A DNA stretch of 64,000 bases from Owenia fusiformis. Taxonomy: Eukaryota; Annelida; Polychaeta; Sabellida; Oweniidae. This document shows positions 1-11,082 of this stretch, in pieces (the stretch's first letter is position 1; every line of letters begins with the position of its first letter). A model generated the notes under the pieces. That model ran no database searches and had not been told where the DNA came from. It was given only the letters and a program-made list of their open reading frames with translations. A program made the translations under genes and the position numbers. The stretch is taken from positions 30,004,926 to 30,068,925 of the forward strand of contig CAIIXF020000002.1 in assembly GCA_903813345.2 (NCBI GenBank), given 5' to 3'.

Positions 1-137
1 AATGTTCAGTTTTCTTTTTTTGCAGCTTTGAATGAACATAACATAATACAAAGATTAGCTTTGCCTTAGTCTGTCTCTTTTACTTATCTTGATTTCTCAA
101 GATCAGATAAGTAAAAAATACCGACTTGGGCAAGGCT

Positions 138-504
138 CAGAGGGGGAGAAACACCAGGGTTCAAAGATGACATACGCTTATAATGTAAATCTGTACTGAG
201 ATAACATCGTCGCTGATTGGTCAAAAGTCGACAAACAAATGATGTCATCAATGGCGGTTTAAAAATTTTCGAAATATGCTTCGAATAATATTATCTTCAT
301 TTCTGGCGTGTTAACCAATATCATAGCTTCTCATTTCACATCAAGATAAAGAAAGGTGTACGGAATATGCCTATATCAATTAAAACATCCAATCGAAGTG
401 TAGTATTTGATAACTAGCCAATGAAAATTCGAACGAACGAAGGTGGTAAGCAAGAGAGGTAATTATGTCTGTCATCTTTAAACTCTGGGGCTTTCCCTCC
501 TCTT
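138..504. mobile_element. 367-bp MITE-like element, copy 1
   Basis: The same 367-bp sequence recurs at 31251-31617. Here it is flanked by a 9-bp direct repeat, GGCAAGGCT (129-137 and 505-513). Its ends are an imperfect inverted repeat of about 19 bp (CAGAGGGGGAG... against ...CCCTCCTCTT). It has no coding capacity and lies in the last AGA intron. The 9-bp target duplication suggests a Mutator-like or Merlin-like superfamily, which is inference. Confidence 0.8.
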
Positions 505-703
505 GGCAAGGCTATACAAAGATATACTTTATTCTTACATGTACATGTTAATGTAAGTATAGAATATTGAAATGCTGGGATTGAAATTGGAAAACTATGT
601 ATGATACATGTATTTGTTATTCCCCTTTTCAATAATATACATGTAACACATAGTATGTAGTATGCAATAACTGTTATATAACACATCAAATGTAGTATAC
701 TAC

Positions 704-3700
704 CATATGTTCCATTTACTGTTGCAGCTACTAATGCCCCTACAAATTTTGGATAATATCTTATAATTTTCTTCAAAGCATCAATTGCTGCGGCATCGGG
801 GGCCATGCCTTGACGCATATTTTCAACCGTCTGGTGGCTGAAAATGAGAAATGGAATAAATAGTACATTGGCATGGGATCAGAAATCACAAGGAAAACGC
901 TAGAAAATCACTGAATTAATATGATTACATTATACTTTCCACTAGCATTAAAGTTATGTCACCATACAATTCATAACAGACACCAAATGCCAAACACCAA
1001 ATGCCAACAACTGAACACCAAAAAAAGTTGGAGACTATGTATGTCACCACTTATAAGTTATGAACAATATCTGGTAAAAATACAATACATTGGTATTATT
1101 CAACTTTTTTAATGATTATTAACTTTATTAATAAATAAATGGATTAACAAATTATTCATGGAAAAGTTTAACTGCAAAAAGTCTTACCTTGGAAGAAATC
1201 TCATCATGACATCCCCATCGCCAGTACCTGCAGCGCCCCCTACATCGTTATCAACATAAGCCCCAGCGCCAGCTATAGGGGAATCTCCAACTCTCCTGAA
1301 ACAATATGCAAACTTTAAAAATACATACACAGTATATGTTTATTCATTTTAAATATACACTGTTGATTTCATAGAGTACGTGATTCCATTAAACTGTTGT
1401 ACTTACAACAAAATACAGTATGTACAAATTGCCAGATCAAAACATACAGAGCAAAACTTCTTGTAAAAATGAACATCTCTGAAAGTGGAACACCTCAATA
1501 AGGGGAACATTTGCTCCTCTACAATGTTGAAAAGCGATTGAGGAGCAACTTTTGTAATACATGATATTGATACAAATAAAGTGAGTGAATGAATAAATAA
1601 AAAAGGGGGAACATTTTTTCAGGTACAGCAACCAATGGAGTTAATCTACATAAACCTCTATAAATGGAACACCTCCCAAGTGGAACACTTTTGAGGTACA
1701 TTTGTCCTAGTTTCTGCGGAGCTTTACAAAGTTAGTATCTGAGAACAAGGGGAAATAATATGAGAACTTAACATCTATTGTAATTATATCTCAGGAGTCA
1801 GAGTCCACTGCCATCTATAGAATAATATTTATGTACAACATGGTATTGTATGTGCATGGAAATTAACTTTTGTACAACCATAGAGTATTGAAACTGTTCA
1901 ATGCAATGTTAGGTTAAAGATGTTGATTTGAACAATACTGTAATACTCAAACCTCTTTTTAGCTCTAAAATGCATATGGCCATATCACCTATTTGTAACT
2001 AGAAAATGGCAACTCCATTGAGTAGCAAATCCCAATGAACACTATATAAATCATCAATCTGTACAGTCACAATGTAATATTGACCATCTACTCTTACTTT
2101 CAATAAATATTTTAAATCATTGTAGTATCATGTAACCATACTTTCAAGATAACTTTAATTAATGGCGAATTTCTGCTCTAGTCAGCCATTTTGAATTTTC
2201 AGAGGCGCAAATCAGAAAAACAATGCTATAATTGTGATCTACTCTGGAATTCCTTCAATTTGAGTATAATATAGCCATACTTTTAAGAGATCAGAAAATA
2301 ATTTGAAATCCCGCATTAGGCGGCCGTCACACCTCCTGCTATTTTTTTTTAAATTTTTAATATTTCCTTTATTTCATAATACATCATACAAACAGATACA
2401 GGGCCTATGCCGAAGCATTATTGGCCCTGTTGAAGTCGTTACAATATAAGTTAAAATAGGTCACAATGTAAAAAAAATGATAGATATAGAACATATTTAT
2501 GAACATGAAAATAATCTTGAAAACATGAAGACAGGTCAGAGATATATGTATAAATTAATGAATATTGGACTATTTAACTTCCTTGACAATAGAGTGTAAA
2601 AACTCGGCTGTTAATTCAATAGCCTTTTTATTTGTAATTGTGTCAAGAGAAGGATCTGCAAAAAGTAGAAAGTCTACCCTGTCCTCCTGTTTTCTATTAT
2701 TAAAAGAGTTTAAATTAAAGGATGGCAGTCCCTCTAGTTCTCTGTGAAAATTGAGTCTTTGAGTGTTAAAAAGAGGGCAATGAAGCAATAGGTGTTTGGT
2801 TGATTCAGTAGAGTGACCACATTTACATTTGGCATTTGGAATATTTTTGAAGTTATGTGTAAAAAGATGCTGCCTAAAAATGAGATCACATCTCGTTTTA
2901 TTTAAGACAATTTCTTTATCTCTGGATAGGTTTAATCTTGGGGTTGTGAATTCTTTCTTTTTTTTCCTGCTATATTACTATCCTTGTGAATAATTTAGGT
3001 GGTGTCAATCAAAATGAAACTGTAAAATAATCAAAATACAGTAAAACCTGTCTATAAAGAACATTTCTAGCCAAGAAAAAAAAAAGATCATTGTTGGTAG
3101 GTATTCACTACAGAGAGCGAATTTATACAGAAGTCAGTAGAGTATGCGGAGGAAGGATGTCCACTAGAGACAGGTGTTCACTAGAGAGATGTGTTCACTA
3201 ACATAGGCTTTACTGTATCTCCAAATATCATTCACTGAAAATTACATGAACCATATAATGCATAACTTCTGGGACAACCCTTGTATATTATACTGTTATT
3301 ATTTTCAAAACATGCCAGGTTTAAGAAGGGGGTTGAAAGCATATTAGTTAGCTCACCCGGGTACTTTATGATTTAAGCCATTGGTGGTCACCCCTCCTGC
3401 TATATTACTGTCTTTGTCAATCACAAGCATCCCTTAAAGAAAACATAAAGTTCACATATGATTTAAGCCATTGGTGGTCACCCCTCCTGCTATATTACTG
3501 TCTTTGTCAATCACAAGCATCCCTGAAAGAAAACATAAAGTTCACATATGATTTAAGCCATTAGTGGTCACCCCTCCTGCTATATTACTGTCTTTGTCAA
3601 TCACAAGCATCCCTGAAAGAAAACATAAAGTTCACATATGATTTAAGCCATTGGTGGTCACACCTCCTGCTATATTACTGTCTTTGTCAATAACAAGCAT

Positions 3701-6700
3701 CCCTGAAAGAAAACATAAAGTTCACATATGATTTAAGCCATTGGTGGTCACACCTCCTGCTATATTACTGTCCTTGTCAATCACAAGCATCCCTGAAAGA
3801 AAACATAAAGTTCACATATGATTTAAGCCATTGGTGGTCACCCCTCCTGCTATATTACTGTCTTTGTCAATCACAAGCATCCCTGAAAGAAAACATAAAG
3901 TTTGCATATGATTTAAGCCATTGGTGGTCACACCTCCTGCTATATTACTGTCTTTGTCAATCACAAGCATCCCTGAAAGAAAACATAAAGTTCACATATG
4001 ATTTAAGCCATTAGTGGTCACACCTCCTGCTATATTACTGTCTTTGTCAATCACAAGCATCCCTGAAAGAAACATAAAGTTCAAATATGATTTAAGCCAT
4101 TGGTGGTCACACCTCCTGCTATATTACTGTCTTTGTCAATCACAAACATCCCTGAAAGAAAATATAAAGTTCACATATGATTTAAGCCATTGGGGGTCAC
4201 CCCTCCTGCTATATTACTGTCTTTGTCAATCACAAGCATCCCTGAAAGAAAACATAAAGTTTGCATATGATTTAAGCCATTGATGGTCACCCCTCCTGCT
4301 ATATTACTGTCTTTGTCAATCACAAGCATCCCTAAAAGAAAACATAAAGTTCACATATGAATTAAGCCATTGATGGTCACCCTCCTGCTATATTACTGTC
4401 TTTGTCAATCACAAACATCCCTGAAAGAAAACATAAAGTTCACATATGATTTAAGCCATTAGTGGTCACACCTCCTGCTATATTACTGTCTTTGTCAATC
4501 ACAAACATCCCTGAAAGAAAACATAAAGTTCACATATGATTTAAGCCATTGGTGGTCACACCTCCTGCTATATTACTGTCTTTGTCAATCACAAGCATCC
4601 CTGAAAGAAAACATAAAGTTCACATATGATTTAAGCCATTGATGGTCACCCTCCTGCTATATTACTGTCTTTGTCAATCACAAGCATCCCTGAAAGAAAA
4701 CAGAAAGTTCACATATGATTTAAGCCATCGGTGGTCACCCCCCCCCCCCCCCCCATGCAGAAGGGGCAGCGATTTTGACAAGATAAAAATTTCCTTATCC
4801 TGGGAGCAATAATGGCTGGTCCAATATGGTCAAAATTCTAATTAACAGGAATATGCATTTCAAAAGTTCCTACTCCCTGGGACAACATAGCTCGTCGTAT
4901 TCTCGATCCTTCTCATGTGGGGCTCTCACGCAGACTTTTGAATGATGCATAATCAGAAAGGTCAGTTATTATTCAAACAACTCTTTTTCTAGGTCCAAAT
5001 TTTGCAAAATCTCATTGACTTCCATGTTAAAAAAGCTTAAAATATGTTGTAGAAACATCTTACCTAAGGTATTGATGCTCTGTTAAGTTAAAATAATAAA
5101 GCACACAATTTGGCCCAATTAGCACCATTGGAAAGTTCACCTCTAATATCAACACTTTTTAAGTCCCAATTTTGCAAAATATCATTGACTTCCATGTTAA
5201 AAAAAAAACTTGTAAAAACATCTTACCTAAGGTATCATGATTGGTTCTTTTTATGTCTCTGCTATATCTGTTACTCAATTCATTTGTTTTACCATATTTA
5301 ACTGCTTTATTTAATCTCTTTATTGGTTTATATGGTCCACATTGTTTGCTTGGGTCTGGACTCACATTCTAAAATGCAAAAATATTTTTCAATGACACAA
5401 TATCTACTGAAATTAAAACCTATTGTGTACAACTTGAACAACCTATGGGCCTAGAGATTCAATGATCCTCTGTTAATTTGAAATAATACATGCACATAAT
5501 CTGGTCCATTTTGCACCATTGGAAAGCTGGGAATGTCAGCTTTATAAATCTTAGGATGATCAGCCACACATCAGCACATGCAATGTAACCTATGGTCGAT
5601 GCATTATGCTTTAGAACTAAGAGATGTAATAGTAACCATAATGACTACATGTGATATTCAAAAATACATTATCTTGTGATTTGTATTGAAAATAAGCTTG
5701 CAAAAAATGAAAATTCTACATAATTTAAAAAATGAACTTATCTTTTCTATTATGCTTACAACTTTTTAAAAATACAGTGAACATATTTTCTCAAACCCAA
5801 ATTTGCTCTCTCCCATTGACTCACATTTAAACCCTTAAATGTGAACACCTGCTAATCTGAACACTTTTAGCCAGTCTCAGAGGTGTCCGGATAAGACAGG
5901 GTTTACTGTACATGACAGTTATGACTCTACCTGTCTGTAATTAGGTTGACACTCTTTATCCTGCCAATCCTTCCATTGCTGTTTAGAATGGTTGGTTGTG
6001 AGACTCTCTCTTGTGAATCCCATGTCCACTGCAAACTCTGTGGCTAAAACAATATGTAACGTAATCATGTTTTTTGACAGACATTGAAATATTGGCAGCT
6101 TTAAAAGTTGAATCAACCATTGCACTTTAGATAGCATCGTTTCAGAAGCATTTACCTAATTCCCCTACCAGTAGTGTATGTGTAGTGTACTGCATCACTG
6201 CTCTAGCGACTGATATTGCACTCTTAACACTGCGGATGGACCCTACAGCTCCTACATCATGTGTGATCCTACAACATACAACTTGACACAATCCACTATA
6301 TACTTTACAGTTGCAGAGCTAGGATGTGACAACAAGTGGGCAGATTGGGTACATGTAAGACAAATTTGAGATAAAGATCATAATGCTACTATCTGACAGC
6401 TTTCTCAAAGTGATCTCAATATTGCTTTTTCAGTCATATTTTTCTGAGGCATAGGAACAGAAGTCCCTCACCTGCCTGGTACTTGGCTAAATCCATGCTT
6501 GTATTCATCTCAGGCATATATACATAAATAACAAGTCTTCTTATTTATAGATGTCACCCACAAACATGTTGATAATTATGATTTATACAGGATCCAAGAG
6601 GATTGGCTCCCAGAATGCGGCAATCTCAATATTCTTTTGTTTCATTTGGCAAACATACTAAGCCCTGGATATTTAAAACCCTTGAGCCCAATGTTGAAGG

Positions 6701-7893
6701 ATGTTGTGATTGCGAAATTCAAAACTTCAAAACTAACAGTTGCCAAATTTTCACTTCAGATTTTAAATCGTGATTTTTGGTCTTGTTGCAAAACAAAAAA
6801 ATTCAAAAGGTTGGGATTTTATGCCCATTTTATTAATAACATTTTCATTGTTGGAAAATATTGAGATTGCGTTCTGGGAGCCAATCCTCCTTGTTCAGGC
6901 CATGGTTTCACTGATAACATTATATTTTTTACATCCTGCCAAAATTCTCAGATCCTGCAAGCTTACCCATTACCCATCAAATTAACAATGAAGCATACAC
7001 TTAGCATGCCCATGAAATTAACAATGAAAGCCTACCCATCATCAAACTAACAATGAAAGCATATACCCATCATCCAATTAACAATGCAATCATACCCATC
7101 CATGATCATCGCATCAAGTGTAGTTTCACCATGTTCATCAGGACTCCCTCCATAACCTACACTGCCATCACATTGTTGCACCTCACATACTGAACAGCCC
7201 TCTTCTATGGCATCTAATGCACTTCTATGCTCGTTGGCAATCACATCCCAAGCTGAAATAAATAAATTATTGTACTCGGGTAATATGGTTTTGATAAGAT
7301 TACAGCAGCCTTGCCACTTGGGGTTCACTGTATATACATGTAAACCTTGGTGGGGATCCTCGGCGCACATGGGGTACCTTTTTGCCATAAATGGTATGGC
7401 AATGAACCCAGATTTTAGAGTCTTGAATTAGAATTAGAAGTCACACGATTGCTTGGATTTGCCATGGGCTTTCAACTAGATAATTGAAAGCCCATGCATT
7501 TGCCCGGGGGATTTGCTCAAGCAATTACATGTACAGTAGGCAGTATCAATACTCAACTTGAATATCGGTTAATATTCTGTATCGTTTTTAACCTCCAAAA
7601 ACAGCAAAATCATGTTAGAAAGTAGTTTAAAGAAGATTGAATCGTCCCTTTTTTCCATTTTGTATTTTCCTTGTGTAGCTTGTCCTTGCTAATAAAAATA
7701 TGAGCCTCCAAAATTTCAATTTCATTATGAGGACAATTTATATCGATAATAAATCCAAACCTTTTCCAGTAGCTGCTGTAAATGGCCAGGTATTTATGAC
7801 GAGTGGAAGAACTCCATTTTGACAGTTAACAACGCCAATAATGAACGAAATGAGAACTAAAAATAAAATATTTGAATTTTGTAATTCAGCCAT
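704..7893 (-). CDS. AGA: Glycosylasparaginase (aspartylglucosaminidase), eight exons, last exon outside window
   Basis: Lysosomal Ntn-hydrolase that cleaves the GlcNAc-Asn bond during glycoprotein breakdown. Exons in transcription order: 7761-7893, 7096-7252, 6156-6268, 5931-6043, 5227-5368, 3357-3432, 1188-1295, 704-837. All junctions have GT/AG and the phases agree throughout (about 325 codons; family about 346). The start at 7893 was chosen because it gives a signal peptide ending near VVNC; an upstream in-frame Met would bury it. Family motifs seen: [70 protein letters not shown] (autocleavage before Thr at about residue 218, the nucleophile), [13 protein letters not shown] and GTGDGD. 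All catalytic regions are present, so the gene is probably functional. The C-terminal exon (after GTYG) must lie left of position 1. Introns hold several transposons and exon-edge repeats, listed separately. Exon calls are by eye. Confidence 0.93.
1455..1705. repeat. Degenerate GGAACACCTC-type dispersed repeat
   Basis: Within AGA intron 7. Blocks reading 'agtggaacacctc...' and 'aagtggaacactt' resemble the element at 12465-12640, which carries the complementary 'ttccactt...aggtgttccactt'. No clean ends were found. The rest of this intron (1296-2300) shows no gene or clear element. Confidence 0.35.
2307..2996 (-). pseudogene. Diverged relict copy of AGA exon 6, split by a LINE insertion
   Basis: On the minus strand, 2968-2996 joined to 2307-2347 reads as [10 protein letters not shown], the core of AGA exon 6. 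It then diverges (A-A-stop in place of T-N-G). The two halves are separated by a LINE fragment and both sides of the insertion carry 'cctgctat', which looks like a target-site duplication. This copy is much more diverged than the 90-bp array copies and lacks the exon's donor, so it is probably an older duplicate. Confidence 0.6.
2341..2967 (-). mobile_element. 5'-truncated LINE, C-terminal reverse-transcriptase protein tail
   Basis: The plus-strand T-run at 2341-2350 is the poly(A) tail of a minus-strand insertion. The minus-strand frame ending at 2570 encodes a non-LTR retrotransposon C-terminus: a C-K-C-G zinc-like motif, then [15 protein letters not shown] and about 60 more residues before the stop. 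The frame stays open upstream of the first possible Met, so the true peptide is longer than any ATG-initiated ORF. Only the 3' end was inserted, as is usual for LINEs. The clade cannot be assigned. Confidence 0.75.
3036..3219. mobile_element. Fold-back MITE with ACAGTAAAACCTG ends
   Basis: Left end 'atacagtaaaacctgtct' and right end 'aggctttactgtat' are inverted copies, with internal 'gttcactagagagatgtgttcacta' blocks. A degenerate relative lies at 5822-5916 ('...gacagggtttactgta'), and related text occurs at 12465-12640. It is non-coding. Confidence 0.55.
3357..4737 (-). repeat. 90-bp tandem array derived from AGA exon 6 and its 3' splice site
   Basis: Fifteen full units plus a partial one, with a period of 90 bp (89 in some). 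The 'atttaagcc' landmark falls at 3371, 3461, 3551, 3641, 3731, 3821, 3911, 4001, 4090, 4180, 4270, 4360, 4449, 4539, 4629 and 4718. On the minus strand each unit reads pyrimidine tract, cag, then the exon sequence [22 protein letters not shown], then an in-frame stop. Only the unit farthest downstream in transcription (3357-3432) continues into K-V-P-G and a donor (gtgagc), so it is the usable exon; its acceptor reads ttaag where the others read ttcag. The array ends at a poly-C run (4738-4754). Confidence 0.92.
4975..5240. repeat. Duplication across the AGA exon 5 donor
   Basis: The block 'ttgcaaaat.tcattgacttccatgtt...acatcttacctaaggtat' occurs at about 4990-5062 and again at about 5168-5236. 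The second copy contains the real exon 5 end and donor (5227 side). The first carries the same last exon bases and donor in the intron. A third, weaker stretch (5460-5525, 'caccattggaaag') shares the neighbouring segment at 5085-5135. Confidence 0.6.
6599..6888. mobile_element. 290-bp MITE in AGA intron 2
   Basis: The ends are long inverted repeats of about 32 bp: 'aggattggctcccagaatgc' at the left and its complement (one or two mismatches) ending at 6888. The short plus-strand reading frames inside it are not family-like, and it is non-coding. Confidence 0.75.
6962..7100 (-). repeat. ~30-bp minisatellite built from the AGA exon 2 donor region
   Basis: About four units of 'ttcattgttaatttgatg' plus 'atgggta..gc' (minus strand) run directly out of the exon 2/intron 2 boundary at 7096. 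Each unit repeats the GATGGGTA context of the real donor. The unit farthest downstream ends in GGGTAAGC, which looks like an acceptable donor. The sequence is imperfect and units vary in length. Confidence 0.6.
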
Positions 7894-8094
7894 TTTGTGT
7901 ATCACATGATCATATATCACGTGATCACATATTTTGTAAAATATTTCCATTTATTTGTAACAATATTTATTTATTGATCGTCAGCCAACTCGACTGCATA
8001 ATACTTGAAATGCATGTACGATAATTAGATGTTCCGATAGTAATTATTTGTCACTTTTATATAGTAAGTAATAACTCTGTTATCCATCAGCCAG

Positions 8095-8166
8095 TCCATT
8101 ATGGTCTAGTGGTTAGGATTCCTGGCTTTCACCCAGGCGGCCCGGGTTCGATTCCCGGTAATGGAA
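8095..8166 (+). tRNA. tRNA-Glu (anticodon UUC), copy 1
   Basis: A 72-nt cloverleaf: acceptor TCCATTA/TAATGGA, A box TGGTCTAGTGG, anticodon arm CCTGG-CTTTCAC-CCAGG (anticodon TTC), and T arm CCGGG-TTCGATT-CCCGG with the B box. A T-rich Pol III terminator follows (gcttattttt). The sequence is identical to the copies at 9066, 10093 and 22124. No CCA is encoded, as expected for a eukaryote. Confidence 0.97.
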
Positions 8167-8177
8167 CGCTTATTTTT

Positions 8178-8636
8178 GGCCATAAGAAGTAGATTCTTTG
8201 TTTTGCGTCCTGGCAAAATCCAAATCATGCAAGGCTGAAGGGTACAAGGAAAACAAACACAAACTCAAGAAAAACACAACTTGTTTGCTGAGAAACGTTT
8301 ACATTTTATGGGCATAAAAGGGATGACATACCAATTTGCTGCGGTGATTACAAACACATATCTAGGCCTAAAGATTTTATACAATATATTCAAACATAGC
8401 TATTATTCAAGGGTAAAAAATAAGAAAATACACAATGTATGCCAAAGTAATCAACGACACTGTCAATTTTGACGCACGTCAAATTATCCGCCATTTCGTC
8501 TGATTCTAAATGAAAAATGCGATGCTACTTTCAGACCCTTGTGATTGCTATTTGGATGTGTTTGATTGTTTTTTCTGATTTACTCAAAATCGTGCAAGCA
8601 AGGGGACGCAAAACAAAGAATCTACTTCTTATGGCC
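8178..8636. mobile_element. 459-bp MITE immediately after tRNA-Glu copy 1
   Basis: Terminal inverted repeats of about 34 bp ('ggccataagaagtagattct' onward at the left, its complement at 8603-8636). It begins inside the T-run terminator of the tRNA gene; other copies have 'cttatttttgt' or 'cttatttttat' there. No transposase is present; the 63-residue plus-strand frame inside it has no recognisable features. Confidence 0.8.
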
Positions 8637-9065
8637 TTATAATTAAAAGTAATGTTATACTGTACATATGCAAAATGTCATAGTTATATTAGTATATTAT
8701 AGTTTGAAATTCTATACCGTTTGTTTTTCTTTGTTTGTTTGCAAAACTGTGATTATAAGTCATTAAAAAGATCATTATCGAATCCTCATTTCTTAGTTAA
8801 GCATTTTATAATTGCCTTGAAATAATGGAATTGTTTTCGTTTATCAAGTCTTTCTTGCCAAAAAGTAAGGAAGCTGTCTTTGTTTTTACTGTTTCATATT
8901 TGATCTTTTTGAATTAGTCTTTTTTAACAAAATAAATACTCGAAAAAGATTTTGATTAGTATTTGATATGTCTCTGCTTTCGAGATTTTTATTTATTCAC
9001 TTACCAATAGCAAAAAAGTATTAATTGCCTTACAAATCTGTACTAATTACATAACAGTCAGCCAG

Positions 9066-9137
9066 TCCATTATGGTCTAGTGGTTAGGATTCCTGGCTTT
9101 CACCCAGGCGGCCCGGGTTCGATTCCCGGTAATGGAA
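9066..9137 (+). tRNA. tRNA-Glu (anticodon UUC), copy 2
   Basis: Identical 72-nt gene, preceded by 'cagtcagccag' and followed by 'cgcttatttttg'. It lies 971 bp from copy 1. The spacers contain no gene. The 9280-9420 stretch includes a palindrome, CGTCGG...CCGACG, whose role is unknown. Confidence 0.97.
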
Positions 9138-10092
9138 CGCTTATTTTTGTATCCTGCAAATAATGTCAATTATTTAATATTTCATTACACAGATGAGCGG
9201 TTTATTTTTTACATCAATACCGCAAAATAGATCAATGATTGCCTGCAAAGCACTAATACTGTGAAATGGTGATTTAAGTTTTGTACCCTGCGTGCAGAGT
9301 CTAGTCAACGATGACGTCAGACGGAATGACCATATAAAGAACGTCGGTCAAATTTGGCCGACGAACACTGATTGGCGCGGTGAGTTCACAGGTTTATTTT
9401 AGTTTGAAAGAGTGAAGACGAAGCTCTCTTTTAAGAAGTGAAGTCAAACGAATGCAAAGGGTATAAGTTTTGTAAATCAGAAAGCAAATCTTAATCATTG
9501 TGAAATATGTTTATTTGCATGCTTGCTTGCAGGTTTGTTTATTTGTTTGTTTGATTATTTTTCAGTCAAACCGTCTCCAGTGTGGTTCCTTGATAAGTCA
9601 TTAAAACATCACTCAGTTATCGTATTTGTGTCATGATAATTCTGTTGAAACAGAAATACGTTTTCTATCATTGCAATGAATAAATATGATGATCTAAGAA
9701 AAACATACTTTGATGAAGTAAATTTTCAAGATTTGGACTGAATTTCGTTTTCCCGTTAGATTTTTCTATTGAAATTGCTTTCGAGCGAGGAAGGCAAAAC
9801 ATTGAATTCATTTATTTCATATCATAATTAACTTCCATGTATTAATTTTGTATTGTTAATTGTAACATTATATAATTGTTACAAAATGTTTCCCTATTTT
9901 GTTGAATTGTAAGACTGACCACTATAAATAAATGAATAAACTAAACTAAACTAATTTATCCTTGAAAATATTGGAACTTTTTTCGTAATGAATGGTAGAA
10001 TGTCTTGAAATTCTGGAATAAGATATTATCATTATCGCAAAAATTTATCAATTTCGTGTTAATTCTGCACTAACTATGTAACTGTCAGCCAG

Positions 10093-10164
10093 TCCATTAT
10101 GGTCTAGTGGTTAGGATTCCTGGCTTTCACCCAGGCGGCCCGGGTTCGATTCCCGGTAATGGAA
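10093..10164 (+). tRNA. tRNA-Glu (anticodon UUC), copy 3
   Basis: Identical 72-nt gene, 1027 bp from copy 2. About 200-300 bp upstream ('atgaatggtagaatgtcttg', 'ctgcactaactatgta') is shared with the distant copy at 22124, so the duplicated unit is larger than the tRNA. A T-rich terminator follows. Confidence 0.97.
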
Positions 10165-11082
10165 CGCTTATTTTTATTTCTTGCAAATTTTTTGTTTTCT
10201 CTGTAATTAGATATTCGGATCAGAATATTTAGTGACAGAGTAAACAAATCTTTTTTACATCAATAAAGCAGTAACGTGGAGATGTAGTAATTTAGTTTAA
10301 ATAATTATAATGCCCGTTTTTCAGCGAAAAGAAAACTGGTACAATATCTGGAATTCGGCCTCGAATATGAAATGTCGTGTAATTTTCTGAAGATTTTTAG
10401 AGAAATGTAATAATAATTGGAATTAGATATAATTGGACAAAATGATGGTATATAACTTAGGAAAGCTGGAAAAGTTGATGTCACTTTCTGAACTTTCTGA
10501 TTCATATGTACATTACTAACACGGTATATATCCTCGTTTGAAGAGCGAATCGCGAAAAGAATTGAGATCAATACTGTAGACATTAAAGTGGCTCATCAAT
10601 GCTATGAATATTTTAACAAAACATGCCATTGAACAAAATAAAGACTTTTTGCAACCTTGTCTTTCCAATTCCTTGATTCAATATATGTATATCATAAAAA
10701 AAGAATAAAAATGTTTTTGATTTGTCAAAATGTCATGTTTTTTGTTATACTGACCCCTAAACTTACATGTTGTTTTCTAAATGCATGAGTCATTTTTTCC
10801 CAGCGTAATTGGTAATATTGTATTTGAACAAAAGAAACTTTGTATTATGTATACTATTTAATTGACTGTATGAGTGATTTGTTTGTTCCTTTTTTCATAG
10901 TATACGCAATGAGCACCTGAATGAAATGTTGCACCTGAAATATATACTGCCCATGCAGAGTGCAAGGTAAAGAAATTAAACCACAATATCTTGAAGGTCA
11001 GGTTCACCGAGTAAATGTTCTGGTGAAAAAGATGGCATCACTTAGAAGTTAGAACGCATTACTCTTCTCGTACAAATGGATA
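10165..11082. other. Stretch without a recognised gene
   Basis: AT-rich sequence after the tRNA cluster. A 92-residue minus-strand frame (10305-10583) has no family features and is probably chance. No inverted-repeat element or RNA gene was found. Confidence 0.5.

Noticed and set aside
414-818. 134-residue minus-strand ORF as a separate gene
   Set aside because: It is AGA exon 8 read through its donor into the intron and across a MITE.
4014-4283. 89-residue plus-strand ORF
   Set aside because: Antisense translation of three units of the 90-bp exon 6 array; it has no independent support.
3357-4737. CRISPR-like appearance of regularly spaced repeats
   Set aside because: The whole 90-bp unit is repeated with no unique spacers, the sequence is an AGA exon copy, and the genome is animal.
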